Assembly (NCBI GenBank): GCA_020344215.1
Contig: CP070815.1
Location: forward strand, 3,658,441 to 3,719,593
DNA: 61,153 bases
Source of the DNA: Gemmatimonadota bacterium
Lineage (GTDB): Bacteria; Gemmatimonadota; Gemmatimonadetes; Palauibacterales; KS3-K002
Direction of reading: 5' to 3'
Below are positions 30,853 through 39,019 of this stretch, in pieces. Every line of letters begins with the position of its first letter. Within the stretch, counting starts at the first letter, position 1. The position numbers and the translations under genes were made by a program. The notes under the pieces were generated by a model. That model was given only the letters and a program-made list of their open reading frames with translations. It made no database searches and had not been told where the DNA came from.

Positions 30853-31242
30853 TCATGGTGTCTCCGGTGTCTTGACGTCGCCGTCGGTGAACGTCTTGAT
30901 GAGCGTGTAGACCTCACGGGCGGCTTGCAGTGCCTCGATCAGCATCTCAGCGGATGGGTCGAGGGCGGCGACGGCCAGGGCGCTGTACGCGACCGTGAAC
31001 GACTGGAGCACGCGTTCCCGCTTGAAGCGGTACGCCGCGAGCGCGGCTTTGCCTTCTTCGAGGCTCGTCGCGTCTTCGACGATCTTCTTCTGGTGCGCCT
31101 CGTCCCAAACGACGAATCCGTCGCGGGCGGCGTTGAGGCCCGTCAAGCTGTACTTGAGGGCCTTCTCCTTCGCGGTCGGGCCGCACGACGTGGCGGCCAG
31201 GGCGACGAAGATGACGAGAGCGAGTCGGCGCGTCGGCATCAC
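30853..31242 (-). CDS. Predicted lipoprotein
   Basis: 129 residues. Signal peptide MMPTRRLALVIFVALAATSC with lipobox AATSC and cleavage before Cys20, then a helical soluble part (LEEGKAALAAYRFKRERVLQS; LIEALQAAREVYTLIK). It would be lipid-anchored in the periplasm. In a phage context a spanin-like or superinfection-exclusion role is conceivable. Overlaps the next gene by ATGA. Confidence 0.75.
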   Translation of the reverse strand: MMPTRRLALVIFVALAATSCGPTAKEKALKYSLTGLNAARDGFVVWDEAHQKKIVEDATSLEEGKAALAAYRFKRERVLQSFTVAYSALAVAALDPSAEMLIEALQAAREVYTLIKTFTDGDVKTPETP

Positions 31243-31910
31243 TTCTCCTTCGTCTTGGCGGTCTTCTTACCGCCCGACCGCTTCGTGGACTTCTTCGCGG
31301 TAGCCGATTTCGTGGACTTCGGCGTTGTGTCGGCGCTGCGATGATCGCTGTCTTCCGGCACCGCGTCGACCGAATCCGAAGAATCTTTGGAGGTTGCGAT
31401 TTTTTTCGGACTTTTTTCGGCCGCGGTGTCAGAAATCGGCTCTGCGCCGCGTCCAGGCGATCTGCGTTTTGAAGCCTTCGTCGCGGACGCGACGTGTTCC
31501 GTGACGGCCTGCTGCGCCGCGTAGGCGGCGAGAGTGACCTCGCGCAACGCGGCCTCGGCGGCGACGCGGTCGGCCGCCTTGGGAACGGCCTCCGTTGCGG
31601 TCTGTACGGCCGCGCGCAGGGCTTCCGCCTCGGCCACCATCTCGTCCAGCGTCTTCTCGGGCTTGGCCTTGGCCTTGGGCTTGGAGGTGGCCTTTACGGC
31701 GCGGACGTCCTCGACAATCGGATTGGCGAGCACCGGCGCCTTGGTTGCTGGAGTGCCCGTCGTACCGGTCGCGGCTTCGGCCTTTACGGCCGGCTCGGCC
31801 TTTACGGCCGGCTTGGCCTTTACGGCCGGCTTGGCCTGGTCCGGCTTGGCCTGGTCGTCGTCCGGCTTCGCGTGCTTGATTGCGGGTACACCCGTGGACG
31901 TGTCAGACAT
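31239..31910 (-). CDS. Lys/Ala/Pro-rich histone-H1-like protein
   Basis: 223 residues of low complexity: N-terminal PAVKAKPAVKAEPAVKAE repeats, a helical middle (LDEMVAEAEALRAAVQTATEAV) and a strongly basic C-terminus (KSTKSATAKKSTKRSGGKK) like the tail of histone H1 or bacterial Hc1. Could condense DNA in the virion. The repeats are matched by 15-18-base DNA repeats near 31795-31840. An exact palindrome lies at 31480-31493. Confidence 0.68.
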   Translation of the reverse strand: MSDTSTGVPAIKHAKPDDDQAKPDQAKPAVKAKPAVKAEPAVKAEAATGTTGTPATKAPVLANPIVEDVRAVKATSKPKAKAKPEKTLDEMVAEAEALRAAVQTATEAVPKAADRVAAEAALREVTLAAYAAQQAVTEHVASATKASKRRSPGRGAEPISDTAAEKSPKKIATSKDSSDSVDAVPEDSDHRSADTTPKSTKSATAKKSTKRSGGKKTAKTKEK

Positions 31911-31913
31911 GAA

Positions 31914-32234
31914 TCACTCCTCCTCGAACTTTTCTTCGAGCGCCGTGTCGGCAGCGGCGTCGTTGCTCGCGATCGCCGTGCGAAGCTCCGCAAGTTCCAT
32001 CTTGATCGCAGCCGTCTCGGCCTTGATCTGTTTGCCGCCCCCGACCGACGAGGCCGCGCCCTGAAGGGCCTTGCCGCCGACGTAGATGCCGGCGAGGACC
32101 TGGGTGTACTCCATCCACTCTTGGATGGACAGTCGATCGAGGATGACGAGCACGGTCGCGGCGAGGATCAGCGCACCGACCGCGACGGCCTTCTCGGAGT
32201 TAGCGAAGTTCTTGAGGACGTTGAGTAACGGCAT
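31914..32234 (-). CDS. Small membrane protein (holin-like)
   Basis: 106 residues. One clear membrane segment (AVAVGALILAATVLVILD, about 16-33), then WMEYTQVLAGIYVGGKALQG and a coiled-coil end with IASNDAAADTALEEKFE, shared with the protein at 30221. Single-helix proteins like this occur among phage holins. An operator palindrome (32270-32283) lies 36 bases upstream of the start. Confidence 0.7.
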   Translation of the reverse strand: MPLLNVLKNFANSEKAVAVGALILAATVLVILDRLSIQEWMEYTQVLAGIYVGGKALQGAASSVGGGKQIKAETAAIKMELAELRTAIASNDAAADTALEEKFEEE

Positions 32235-32261
32235 GGAACCCCCTTTCCGCCCTAGCCTACC

Positions 32262-32609
32262 CTACCTGCGTCGCGTACGCGACGGTAGTCGCCTGCGGGC
32301 ACGCGTTCTTCGGGCGGGAAGCGCGCGACGTCGGCGGTTCTCGGCCCAGATCTCGGCTTGTTTCGTCGCGTAGCTGCGCCACAGCGCCGCCGTGCTCACC
32401 ATCGCCGATCCCAACAGCGCGCCGAAGATCAGCTTCTTGCCGCGAATGCCGACCATCGCCATGCCGGGCAGGATCAGCAGCGAGCGGATCGTCGTCCACG
32501 CGATGAACTCGATCGGGCTGGTCAGATCGTTACCCTCGACGACGCGTGCGGCAGTGTCGTAGGTCGGGTATGCCTTGCGTTCGCGGTCAGTGACTTCGAG
32601 TTGAGGCAC
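32262..32609 (-). CDS. Small membrane protein with very basic C-terminus
   Basis: 115 residues. Hydrophobic region IEFIAWTTIRSLLILPGMAMVGI and LIFGALLGSAMVSTAAL, probably two short membrane helices, then an Arg-rich tail (RRRRALPARRTRARRRL). Such a tail could touch packaged DNA at a membrane surface. The operator copy at 32270-32283 is inside its last codons. Confidence 0.68.
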   Translation of the reverse strand: MPQLEVTDRERKAYPTYDTAARVVEGNDLTSPIEFIAWTTIRSLLILPGMAMVGIRGKKLIFGALLGSAMVSTAALWRSYATKQAEIWAENRRRRALPARRTRARRRLPSRTRRR

Positions 32610-32612
32610 GCA

Positions 32613-34895
32613 CTATCTCCAGAAGGTTCCTTCGACTGACATCAGGACGATGTTGACGTTCGCGGCGAGCGTGTCGTCCAGGTTCGGTCCCGTCGCATCG
32701 CGGAACAGGCTGAACGCCAGGAAGTCGCCGGGAACGAGACTCGATATGTCGTACGTGAACTGGTTTTCTACCAGCACATCCGTCGCAGGCGCCGTGACGA
32801 TCAGCGTCTGAAGCGCGTCGGCCAGCGTTCCGTCAAGCGTGTCGCCCAACCGCACGGGCGCTGAGCGTGTCTCGAACTCGACGTCGCCACCGGTCCCCTT
32901 CGGAATCCACGCGAAGATCAGCGCGAGCGGGCGCGATGTGTCGAGCCCTTCGGGGATCTCGATGATGCCGGCGACGCCGTCGCTCTGATTGTCAGCGAAC
33001 TGGTTGTCCGTCATGTTGACGGTGATATTCGTAGACATCAGCACAGGGTTGTTGCCCGAAGCGGAGCCACCCAGGTCGTTGACGAGGCGCTGATGCCAGA
33101 TCAGGTCTTTGACCAGCTCGCCAGTGCCGAAGTGCTCGACGACGCCGTCACCGTTGATCTCGGTGCGGTTGGTGCCGATCTTGATTTGTTCGAGCGTCGG
33201 CGACGTCGTGATGCCGACGGCGATCCGACACCGGATCCAATACTTCGTCTGGCCGTTGAGCAGCTTCGTCGCCCAGCCGACGGTCGGCTGGTAGCGGATC
33301 TGCTCAGCGGCGATGCGTCCGAAGACGTCCGTCGCGTACTGCGCGTAGGGCGCCGCACTCTGACACGCGACGACGCCCAGCGCGGTCCACGCGACACCGT
33401 TCCAGTATTCCCAGACCAGTGAACCTGCGCCGAGCACGATCGCGGCCGTCGTGTCGATCTTGTTGTTCGGGAACTGCTCGTCGGCGCCGATGTAGAGCGT
33501 GTTGCCGGCCGTCACGCCCGGAAACGCATCGGCGGTCGATCCCGCCCCGGACGCCATCTGGGCAGTGATGTCACTCCACGCACCGACTTCGAGGTTGGTG
33601 TTGCGGAACACCGCCATGTTGCGGACGTGGCTGTCGCCCTCACCGAAGACCGATTCGGCGGGTGCGGTGGGATAGCCCACCGACAGCTCACCGAGAATGA
33701 AGTTGCCTGCGTCCCCAACGAGATCGGATGTCGCCACGGACAGCACGTTCGCCCCCGCAACGGTGAACGTCTTGTCCGATCGGATTGCGTTGCCGGTGCC
33801 GTGGAACGTGTCGGCTGCGTTGCGCACCCACAGATCGCGCGTGCCGTCACCGGGCATGTCGCAACTGAACGCGTGCAGCTCCGATCCGTTATTGGTCTGG
33901 AGGCCGTTGACGTAGTCCTCGATCTCGGCCGACCAGACCTGCACGTCGCCGCCGTTGTCTGCGACAATCGCGTCGTCACAGTAGTCGAGCGTCAAGGCGC
34001 TCGCGTGCATCACCGAGCCCGCACCATCCGCACGGTAGCCCGTCGCGATTGTCGCACCAGCCGTACCGATCGCCGACGACACGTAGACAGTGAAGTTCGC
34101 GCCGGCAACGGCTTCGTACGCCGTCGTCATCGCCTCGCCCGCACCGCGTGCCGCTGTGCCCTGCCAGAGCCTGAGGAACGTTCCGACGCCGGTCGAGCGG
34201 AAGCCTACCGTGCAATCGTGAATGTGAACGTGCAAGACCTCCGCAGTGCCCGCTGCATTGGCGAGCAGGCCGACGCCGCCAACGCCGTTCGCGCCACGCA
34301 GGTCGAGTCCCGTCGCCGTACCGCCCGGAGCAACTGTAAGCAGCGCGGCGGTCGCCGTCGAAGCGACAATCTGTGTGACTTCTGCGCCGCCAACGCCGAC
34401 CACCGAAACGCCGGCCGGAATCGTCAGCGGCGCTTCAGTGTAGACGCCTGGATAGACGAGCACCGTCGCCGGGTTGGCCGCCGACGGCGGCGGAACGAGC
34501 GCACTGGCCGCCGCGATGCCCGCTGCGACCGACGCGACGTCGCCGTTTGTCAGCGCGACGGTAATCGTCCTGCCCGGACTGGCCGCAACCGCCGCGCCCG
34601 CACCGGCCGGTACGAACGGCTGCGGTGACAGGTTGAGCACGCTCGGCGGCAGGATGCGGGGGATCGTGTGCCAATATTCACACAGGACGTTGACCGATAC
34701 GGGCGCTAGCGCCTCGTTGCGCACCGTGATGTTCGTCGTGTCGGCGGCGATGACCGTAATCGGCGCCGTGTCCGCTTCGACGCGATCCGGCGTCAGGCCC
34801 CGCCCCTCCGCGTCGAGAAGACCGTGCGGCAGCGTCGTCGGAACACCTGGCGCGAGGTTCGCAAACGCAACGATGTTCTTGAGGACGGCAGCCAA
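32613..34895 (-). CDS. Beta-helix spike protein
   Basis: 760 residues from a TTG with AGGGGAA upstream. Residues about 100-330 have pectate-lyase-like right-handed beta-helix features (VLVYPGVYTEAPLTIPAGVSVVG, repeated IxxCxVGFxS and Gly/Asn turns), the fold of depolymerase tailspikes. A C-terminal jelly-roll-like domain (GDTLDGTLADAL, GDFLAFSLFRDA, VNIVLMSVEGTFWR) ends it. No catalytic residues can be assigned. Likely receptor-binding or polysaccharide-degrading virion spike. Confidence 0.8.
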   Translation of the reverse strand: MAAVLKNIVAFANLAPGVPTTLPHGLLDAEGRGLTPDRVEADTAPITVIAADTTNITVRNEALAPVSVNVLCEYWHTIPRILPPSVLNLSPQPFVPAGAGAAVAASPGRTITVALTNGDVASVAAGIAAASALVPPPSAANPATVLVYPGVYTEAPLTIPAGVSVVGVGGAEVTQIVASTATAALLTVAPGGTATGLDLRGANGVGGVGLLANAAGTAEVLHVHIHDCTVGFRSTGVGTFLRLWQGTAARGAGEAMTTAYEAVAGANFTVYVSSAIGTAGATIATGYRADGAGSVMHASALTLDYCDDAIVADNGGDVQVWSAEIEDYVNGLQTNNGSELHAFSCDMPGDGTRDLWVRNAADTFHGTGNAIRSDKTFTVAGANVLSVATSDLVGDAGNFILGELSVGYPTAPAESVFGEGDSHVRNMAVFRNTNLEVGAWSDITAQMASGAGSTADAFPGVTAGNTLYIGADEQFPNNKIDTTAAIVLGAGSLVWEYWNGVAWTALGVVACQSAAPYAQYATDVFGRIAAEQIRYQPTVGWATKLLNGQTKYWIRCRIAVGITTSPTLEQIKIGTNRTEINGDGVVEHFGTGELVKDLIWHQRLVNDLGGSASGNNPVLMSTNITVNMTDNQFADNQSDGVAGIIEIPEGLDTSRPLALIFAWIPKGTGGDVEFETRSAPVRLGDTLDGTLADALQTLIVTAPATDVLVENQFTYDISSLVPGDFLAFSLFRDATGPNLDDTLAANVNIVLMSVEGTFWR

Positions 34896-34904
34896 GGATT
34901 TCCC

Positions 34905-35507
34905 CTACGCGTAGGCGCGACGCATCATCACGCCGCCGACGACCAGCATGGCGGCGAGGCCACCGATCAGCGCGATCTTGGTGCCGCGCGACATGCCAGG
35001 GCCTTGAACCGTGTTGAGCGCGTCGATCAGGTCGCCACGTGTCGCGATGAACGGCACCGCGTTGGTCATCGCCGTCGCCGGATCGGTTGTAAGCTGCGCG
35101 AGCGCCGCCAGCGCCGGATGCGTCGGAGCCTTCTGCGCGATCGTCAAGATCAACTCGGCGGTCGGCGGGTCGATCTCGCTCGTGACCTTGATGCGCTGTG
35201 TGAGGCCGAGCTTCGCCGCAGCGGCGTTGGCCGCGAACTGCACGGCGGCGAAGTGCGCTGTCGTCGCGTGCGTCCCGGGCACTGCCTTGAGCAGCCCGGA
35301 GGCGAGCTTGGTGATCGTGAAGGTTCCCGGCAGTGCCGCTCCAAACATAGTTCCTCCCGCACCGTACAGGTTGCCCATGCGCGGCGCCTGATATTGTAAC
35401 GTGCGGTCGTTGTAGAAACGCAGCACGCCGGTGTTGAACGGATCGCCGGGCTTCCCCCCGCGCACCGCACTCGTATCCATCGTGGGATCGTTCCAGTAGT
35501 AGTTCAT
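34905..35507 (-). CDS. Tail-anchored virion protein 1
   Basis: 200 residues from ATG in ATGA overlap. Soluble N-terminal part with a helix-rich centre (FAANAAAAKLGLTQRIKV; PPTAELILTIAQ), then a single C-terminal membrane helix TKIALIGGLAAMLVVGGVMM closed by RRAYA. First of five consecutive tail-anchored proteins. Anchored with its bulk on one side of the membrane; role unknown. Confidence 0.75.
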   Translation of the reverse strand: MNYYWNDPTMDTSAVRGGKPGDPFNTGVLRFYNDRTLQYQAPRMGNLYGAGGTMFGAALPGTFTITKLASGLLKAVPGTHATTAHFAAVQFAANAAAAKLGLTQRIKVTSEIDPPTAELILTIAQKAPTHPALAALAQLTTDPATAMTNAVPFIATRGDLIDALNTVQGPGMSRGTKIALIGGLAAMLVVGGVMMRRAYA

Positions 35508-36019
35508 TGCCACGGTGATCGTCTCCTTGCCGTGAACACGACAGCCGCGCCGAGGGCAGCTAGCAGGACGCCGCTGGTGATCATCACCTTCGGCATCGCC
35601 CCGGTTCGCGGGGGATCCGCAAGTAGCGCCATCAACACATCCTGCTGATCCTGCGCACCCCATTCAGGAGCCTCGTAGTACGCCTGAGCGACCTCCGCGC
35701 AGACGAGCGTCAGTTGCTCCTCGGTCAATACACTCGTTACGCGCTTACGCGGTGCTCGTCGCAGGAGCGACGTCAATGATTGAATCGTGGCGAGCTTGGC
35801 CCGCAGCGCCGCACTGAGTCCGCCGTCATCGAACATCCCCGTCGCCCGGACACGTTCGAGGATGTGTTCGTAGACGGCCGTCGCTGCGTCGAGAAGCTGT
35901 GCGACATGGCCCGCGTCAGCGTCGTCCAACCGATCCCGACACCGCCTGCGAAGGGCGGTTACGGCTGCGGAGCTACCTGAGGTAGTTCCGGTGGACGCGC
36001 CAGGGGCCGCAAGGATCAC
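35504..36019 (-). CDS. Tail-anchored virion protein 2
   Basis: 171 residues, helical, with C-terminal membrane helix VMITSGVLLAALGAAVVF followed by TARRRSPWQ. ATGA overlaps at both ends keep it in step with its neighbours. An exact palindrome at 35758-35771. Family not recognised. Confidence 0.75.
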   Translation of the reverse strand: MILAAPGASTGTTSGSSAAVTALRRRCRDRLDDADAGHVAQLLDAATAVYEHILERVRATGMFDDGGLSAALRAKLATIQSLTSLLRRAPRKRVTSVLTEEQLTLVCAEVAQAYYEAPEWGAQDQQDVLMALLADPPRTGAMPKVMITSGVLLAALGAAVVFTARRRSPWQ

Positions 36020-36588
36020 GGATTGTACTCACCGTAGATCTGGCGGCTGCGGTGGATGCCGTAGACGCCCAGGCCAGCGATGCCGAGGATGCCGAGCGCG
36101 ATGCCCCAGCGCGGACGCGGACCCTTCTTGTCGCGCGGCGGCTCGGACGTGCCGGTCATCGGATCGCGCGGCGGGTCGATACCCTCGGCAGCGTAGGCGC
36201 GATCGGCGAGATCGTTGGCCGCCAGGAGCAACGCCTTGTTGCGATCGACGGGGTGGCCGTCCAGCGCGAGGTTGTAGATCTCCAGATACGCCTGCGCCGC
36301 CTTGGCCCACAACGTACGCAGGTCGGCGCGATCGAGGGGCTCGGCGCACACGCCAGCCCTCGTACCACCAGCGGCGAATCCGGCGGACGGGTCGGCGCAC
36401 CCTCCCGCAAGGCCGCGCGCGACACTGACGTGGAAGCCGCCGGCCGCGTAGTCGAGCACGTGGCGATTCGTCGAGACGAGCCGCAGATAGCGCGGCGTCC
36501 CGCGAAAAGGGGCGAGACTGTGATCGAGATACTCCTCGGGTTGGATCACAGTCGGCTCCATGCCCTGACCCAGTGTGAACGTGAGCAT
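36016..36588 (-). CDS. Tail-anchored virion protein 3
   Basis: 190 residues. Starts MLTFTLGQG; helical middle (ADLRTLWAKAAQAYLEIYN); C-terminal membrane helix WGIALGILGIAGLGVYGI followed by HRSRQIYGEYNP. The two Cys residues about 15 apart might form a disulphide, which would fit the nearby thioredoxin-like gene. Confidence 0.75.
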   Translation of the reverse strand: MLTFTLGQGMEPTVIQPEEYLDHSLAPFRGTPRYLRLVSTNRHVLDYAAGGFHVSVARGLAGGCADPSAGFAAGGTRAGVCAEPLDRADLRTLWAKAAQAYLEIYNLALDGHPVDRNKALLLAANDLADRAYAAEGIDPPRDPMTGTSEPPRDKKGPRPRWGIALGILGIAGLGVYGIHRSRQIYGEYNP

Positions 36589-37134
36589 CTAGTACCCTCC
36601 CTGCGAGCGGCGATACCACATGACGCCGACGCCGACGAGGGCGACACCGCCGACAGCAGCGGCGATGGCGTAGGGGCTGATCTTCTTTTTGGCCGTGGCC
36701 GCTCCGTTACCGGGAGCCGGCACCGTGCCGTTGCCAGAGCCAGTGCCCGGAATCCTCGGCGGCGTGCCGACCGTCGCAGCCTGGATCGCAACGGTGTCGA
36801 ACACTACGTGCTTGCGGACGTCGGCGATGTCGTAGCGGAGCGGCAAGACCGCACGGCCCGCACGCTTGTTGATGTGCGTGACCACTACGGTGCGCGCCGA
36901 CAGCGTCTCCGGTCCGATCTTCCCGTCGACGGAGATCTGGGGCATCCCCTTGCTCGTACGGAATCCGGGGATCCACTTGGCGATGTACCCGTTGAGCGTC
37001 TTCTGGAACGTCTTGTTGTTCGCGAACATCTCAGCCGGCGGCGTCGGCGGCGGGTCATCTGTGATTTTGCCCGTAAACGGATCGATAGACGGGAAGAAGC
37101 CGAGGTTCGAGCCGACGAGTTCGACGTGCATCAT
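36589..37134 (-). CDS. Tail-anchored protein with peptidoglycan-binding-like domain
   Basis: 181 residues. Residues about 41-80 (FQKTLNGYIAKWIPGF, then ISVDGKIGPETLSA) match PG_binding_1 domains, whose DGKxGPxT turn is the hallmark. A Gly/Pro linker (PGTGSGNGTVPAPGNG) leads to a membrane helix PYAIAAAVGGVALVGVGVMW and RRSQGGY. A membrane-anchored wall-binding protein suits genome delivery through the cell wall. Confidence 0.78.
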   Translation of the reverse strand: MMHVELVGSNLGFFPSIDPFTGKITDDPPPTPPAEMFANNKTFQKTLNGYIAKWIPGFRTSKGMPQISVDGKIGPETLSARTVVVTHINKRAGRAVLPLRYDIADVRKHVVFDTVAIQAATVGTPPRIPGTGSGNGTVPAPGNGAATAKKKISPYAIAAAVGGVALVGVGVMWYRRSQGGY

Positions 37135-37146
37135 GGTGGTGTTCCT

Positions 37147-37578
37147 CTAGTTCTTTCCAAGTCGTCGAGCAGCGGCGATGCCGAGGCCAAGGACCGCGAG
37201 CACCCCAACGCCGATCAGGATGTAATTGGTGACGGGGCGCGGCTTGTCCGCAACGGGTGCCGGGGGATCGACCACGGTAGGGTCAGCCGGACGAACGGGC
37301 GACCGGATCGACCGTGACGTCGCGACGACGTCGTTGGCCGACGCGATCTGCGTGACCGCCTGAAGCCCCGAAGGACGTTCGAGCAGCAGTCGCTCACCGC
37401 TCGACGACACCTTGCGGACGCGCCACACGAATCCCGTCGGATCTGCGACGAAGACAACGCGGTCGCCGACCTTGAACACGTCGATGGGACCTAAACCGTC
37501 GTCGGGGGGAAGTGGGTCGCCGTTGCGGACGATCGCGCCGAACGTTGTCGCGTCTCCGACGAGTTGTGCGTGCAGCAT
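37147..37578 (-). CDS. Tail-anchored virion protein 5
   Basis: 143 residues. Small beta-barrel-like N-terminal domain (FKVGDRVVFVADPTGFVWRV, SH3-like), Pro-rich linker, membrane helix YILIGVGVLAVLGLGIAA and ARRLGKN. Begins MLHAQLVG like two other proteins in the cluster. Last leftward gene before the divergent muramidase gene. Confidence 0.75.
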   Translation of the reverse strand: MLHAQLVGDATTFGAIVRNGDPLPPDDGLGPIDVFKVGDRVVFVADPTGFVWRVRKVSSSGERLLLERPSGLQAVTQIASANDVVATSRSIRSPVRPADPTVVDPPAPVADKPRPVTNYILIGVGVLAVLGLGIAAARRLGKN

Positions 37579-37673
37579 GGGCCTCCTCGATCTTCACCTA
37601 CGTGGGTATCACGTCCAACTGCGCGAAGTCAAACGGGTTGATCCTTGTCGGACCCTTGCCGTAGACTCTAGGC
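37579..37673. other. Divergent gap between two tail-anchored protein genes
   Basis: 95 bases between a leftward and a rightward gene. A weak rightward promoter (TTGATC, about 18 bases, TAGACT) may drive the muramidase operon; the leftward gene has GAGG before its ATG. No operator palindrome. Confidence 0.35.
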
Positions 37674-38513
37674 GTGTCCGTCGAGTTTTGTTTGCCCCAT
37701 TACCATGACGTCCTGGCGAACTTTGCCACGGATACTCGCAAGGTTACGAACTGCCCGGTCGGCGGCGACGACTACGTGCCCTGTCCGCCCGAATCGCTGC
37801 GGAAACAAGCCGAGACGTTCATGCGCGAGGCGGGGCTTCGACCGCGTCGCGTGTCGCTCGACACGTACTCACTGGCGCGCAACATCCGCTCGGAGCACGG
37901 TCGCGGCTCCGTGGAGGAGAAGGTCGCGATCGCGGAAGCAGCACGCAACGAAGCGTCTCGGCGCGGTAAGAGCATCACGCAGCTTTTGCTCATCAACCGC
38001 CAGGGACGTCCACTGTACGGCCGCCAACGCCAGGGGCGATTCGCCGGCACATCGCAAGATCCCACCGTCGGAGATGTCCAGATCGCCGACTACGTACTGC
38101 GCAAGGGCACGAACCTCACGCGCGGCGCGACTAAGTACCTGCACCCGGGAGCGATGTCGTCGCAGGAGCGACTGTTCGAGGTGCTTCACGACTGGGCCAA
38201 GCGCAACGTCTGGGTCGGTCACATCCCCGGCATCCTGGCCCACGAGCAGTTCATGATGCGCCCGATCCGTCCCGGAGAGAACGCCGCCACCATCAACGCG
38301 GCCGGTTTCGCGGCGATCCGACGGCGATCGTCCCCGGCGGTGCCTGTTGACGTCTGTCCGACACCGCCCAACACCCTCTTGCGGGTCGCGGGCATCGGGG
38401 CCGTCTCGGCGGCGGTGGCCGCTGGTGCCGCCTATTTCCTCACGGTCGAAGCCGAGCCGGGCTCCCATGTCCGGGATTGGTCCCCCCGAACCCTCGAAGA
38501 TTTGACAGACTAG
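37674..38513 (+). CDS. Tail-anchored SleB/transglycosylase-like muralytic enzyme
   Basis: 279 residues from GTG. Residues 66-150 (LARNIRSEHG with Glu74 as the likely catalytic acid, KVAIAEAARNEASRRG, VQIADYVLRKG) match the Hydrolase_2/SleB-like lysozyme fold. A C-terminal membrane helix (AGIGAVSAAVAAGAAYFLTV) is followed by a 22-residue acidic tail. Muralytic enzymes anchored in the virion membrane are known from tectiviruses (P7-type transglycosylase). Likely wall entry or exit enzyme. An exact palindrome lies at 38159-38172. Confidence 0.75.
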   Translation: MSVEFCLPHYHDVLANFATDTRKVTNCPVGGDDYVPCPPESLRKQAETFMREAGLRPRRVSLDTYSLARNIRSEHGRGSVEEKVAIAEAARNEASRRGKSITQLLLINRQGRPLYGRQRQGRFAGTSQDPTVGDVQIADYVLRKGTNLTRGATKYLHPGAMSSQERLFEVLHDWAKRNVWVGHIPGILAHEQFMMRPIRPGENAATINAAGFAAIRRRSSPAVPVDVCPTPPNTLLRVAGIGAVSAAVAAGAAYFLTVEAEPGSHVRDWSPRTLEDLTD

Positions 38514-38576
38514 CGTAACCTATGGGAGAGTTTCCTCGTCGCTTACGCGATTGTGGATTCACGAAGGAGAATCAAG

Positions 38577-38747
38577 ATGGCTCGTAAAGGTCGTTGCCTC
38601 AAGTGGTCGAAGGGTCGTAGCCGGTGCATGAAGCGCGCTGCCGCGAAGGGCGGCACCAAGCGCCGCAAGCGCTCCGGGACCAAGGGCAAAAAGTGCGTGC
38701 GGTTCAAGCGGACCTCCGGGGGCCGCCGCTGCGCGAAGTTCCGCTAG
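38577..38747 (+). CDS. Small Arg/Lys/Cys-rich protein (protamine-like)
   Basis: 56 residues from ATG behind GAAGGAG. More than half of the residues are Arg, Lys, Ser or Gly (e.g. GGTKRRKRSGTKGKK), with four Cys spaced through the chain. Resembles protamines and viral core peptides; would bind DNA tightly. A 13-of-14 operator match (38538-38551) lies just upstream. Confidence 0.75.
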   Translation: MARKGRCLKWSKGRSRCMKRAAAKGGTKRRKRSGTKGKKCVRFKRTSGGRRCAKFR

Positions 38748-38780
38748 GTCACAACCAGCGCTCATTCAGGGAGAATTCAA

Positions 38781-38894
38781 ATGGCAAAACGTAGAAGCCG
38801 CCGCCGTCCGAAGGTCGCCACTTGCTCGCGGAAGTGCAAGGGCAAGCGCAAGCGCGCGTTTCGCGCCTGCGTCCGTTCCTGCGCCAAGAAGTAG
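38781..38894 (+). CDS. Very small Arg/Lys/Cys-rich protein
   Basis: 37 residues: MAKRRSRRRPKVATC then CKGKRKRAFRACVRSCAKK. Four cysteines in two CxxxC pairs, net charge about +17. GGGAG before ATG. Same type as the preceding gene, probably a DNA-condensing virion core peptide. Confidence 0.68.
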   Translation: MAKRRSRRRPKVATCSRKCKGKRKRAFRACVRSCAKK

Positions 38895-38908
38895 CGTAGG
38901 ACTCCCCG

Positions 38909-39019
38909 ATGTCGAGGGGAGTGCGGCGGACTATCCCCGAGTGGGCTAGACGCCATCTGACGTCGCCCGCCGTGCCGATCGCGCGGCGCGGCGACGGTTC
39001 TTTCGAGGGGGGTCCATGA
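38909..39019 (+). CDS. Very small basic protein
   Basis: 36 residues (MSRGVRRTIPEWARRHLT...), ending in an ATGA overlap with the next gene, which supports it. Basic, one short amphipathic helix. The ribosome site is weak (AGGAC). Confidence 0.5.
   Translation: MSRGVRRTIPEWARRHLTSPAVPIARRGDGSFEGGP

Noticed and set aside
33627..34628. A 333-codon plus-strand frame opposite the beta-helix spike
   Set aside because: Shadow frame in GC-rich DNA; no ribosome site and low-complexity Arg-rich product.
36052..37317. A 421-codon plus-strand frame opposite the tail-anchored cluster
   Set aside because: Runs antisense through two genes with clear membrane helices and ATGA coupling; no coding features of its own.
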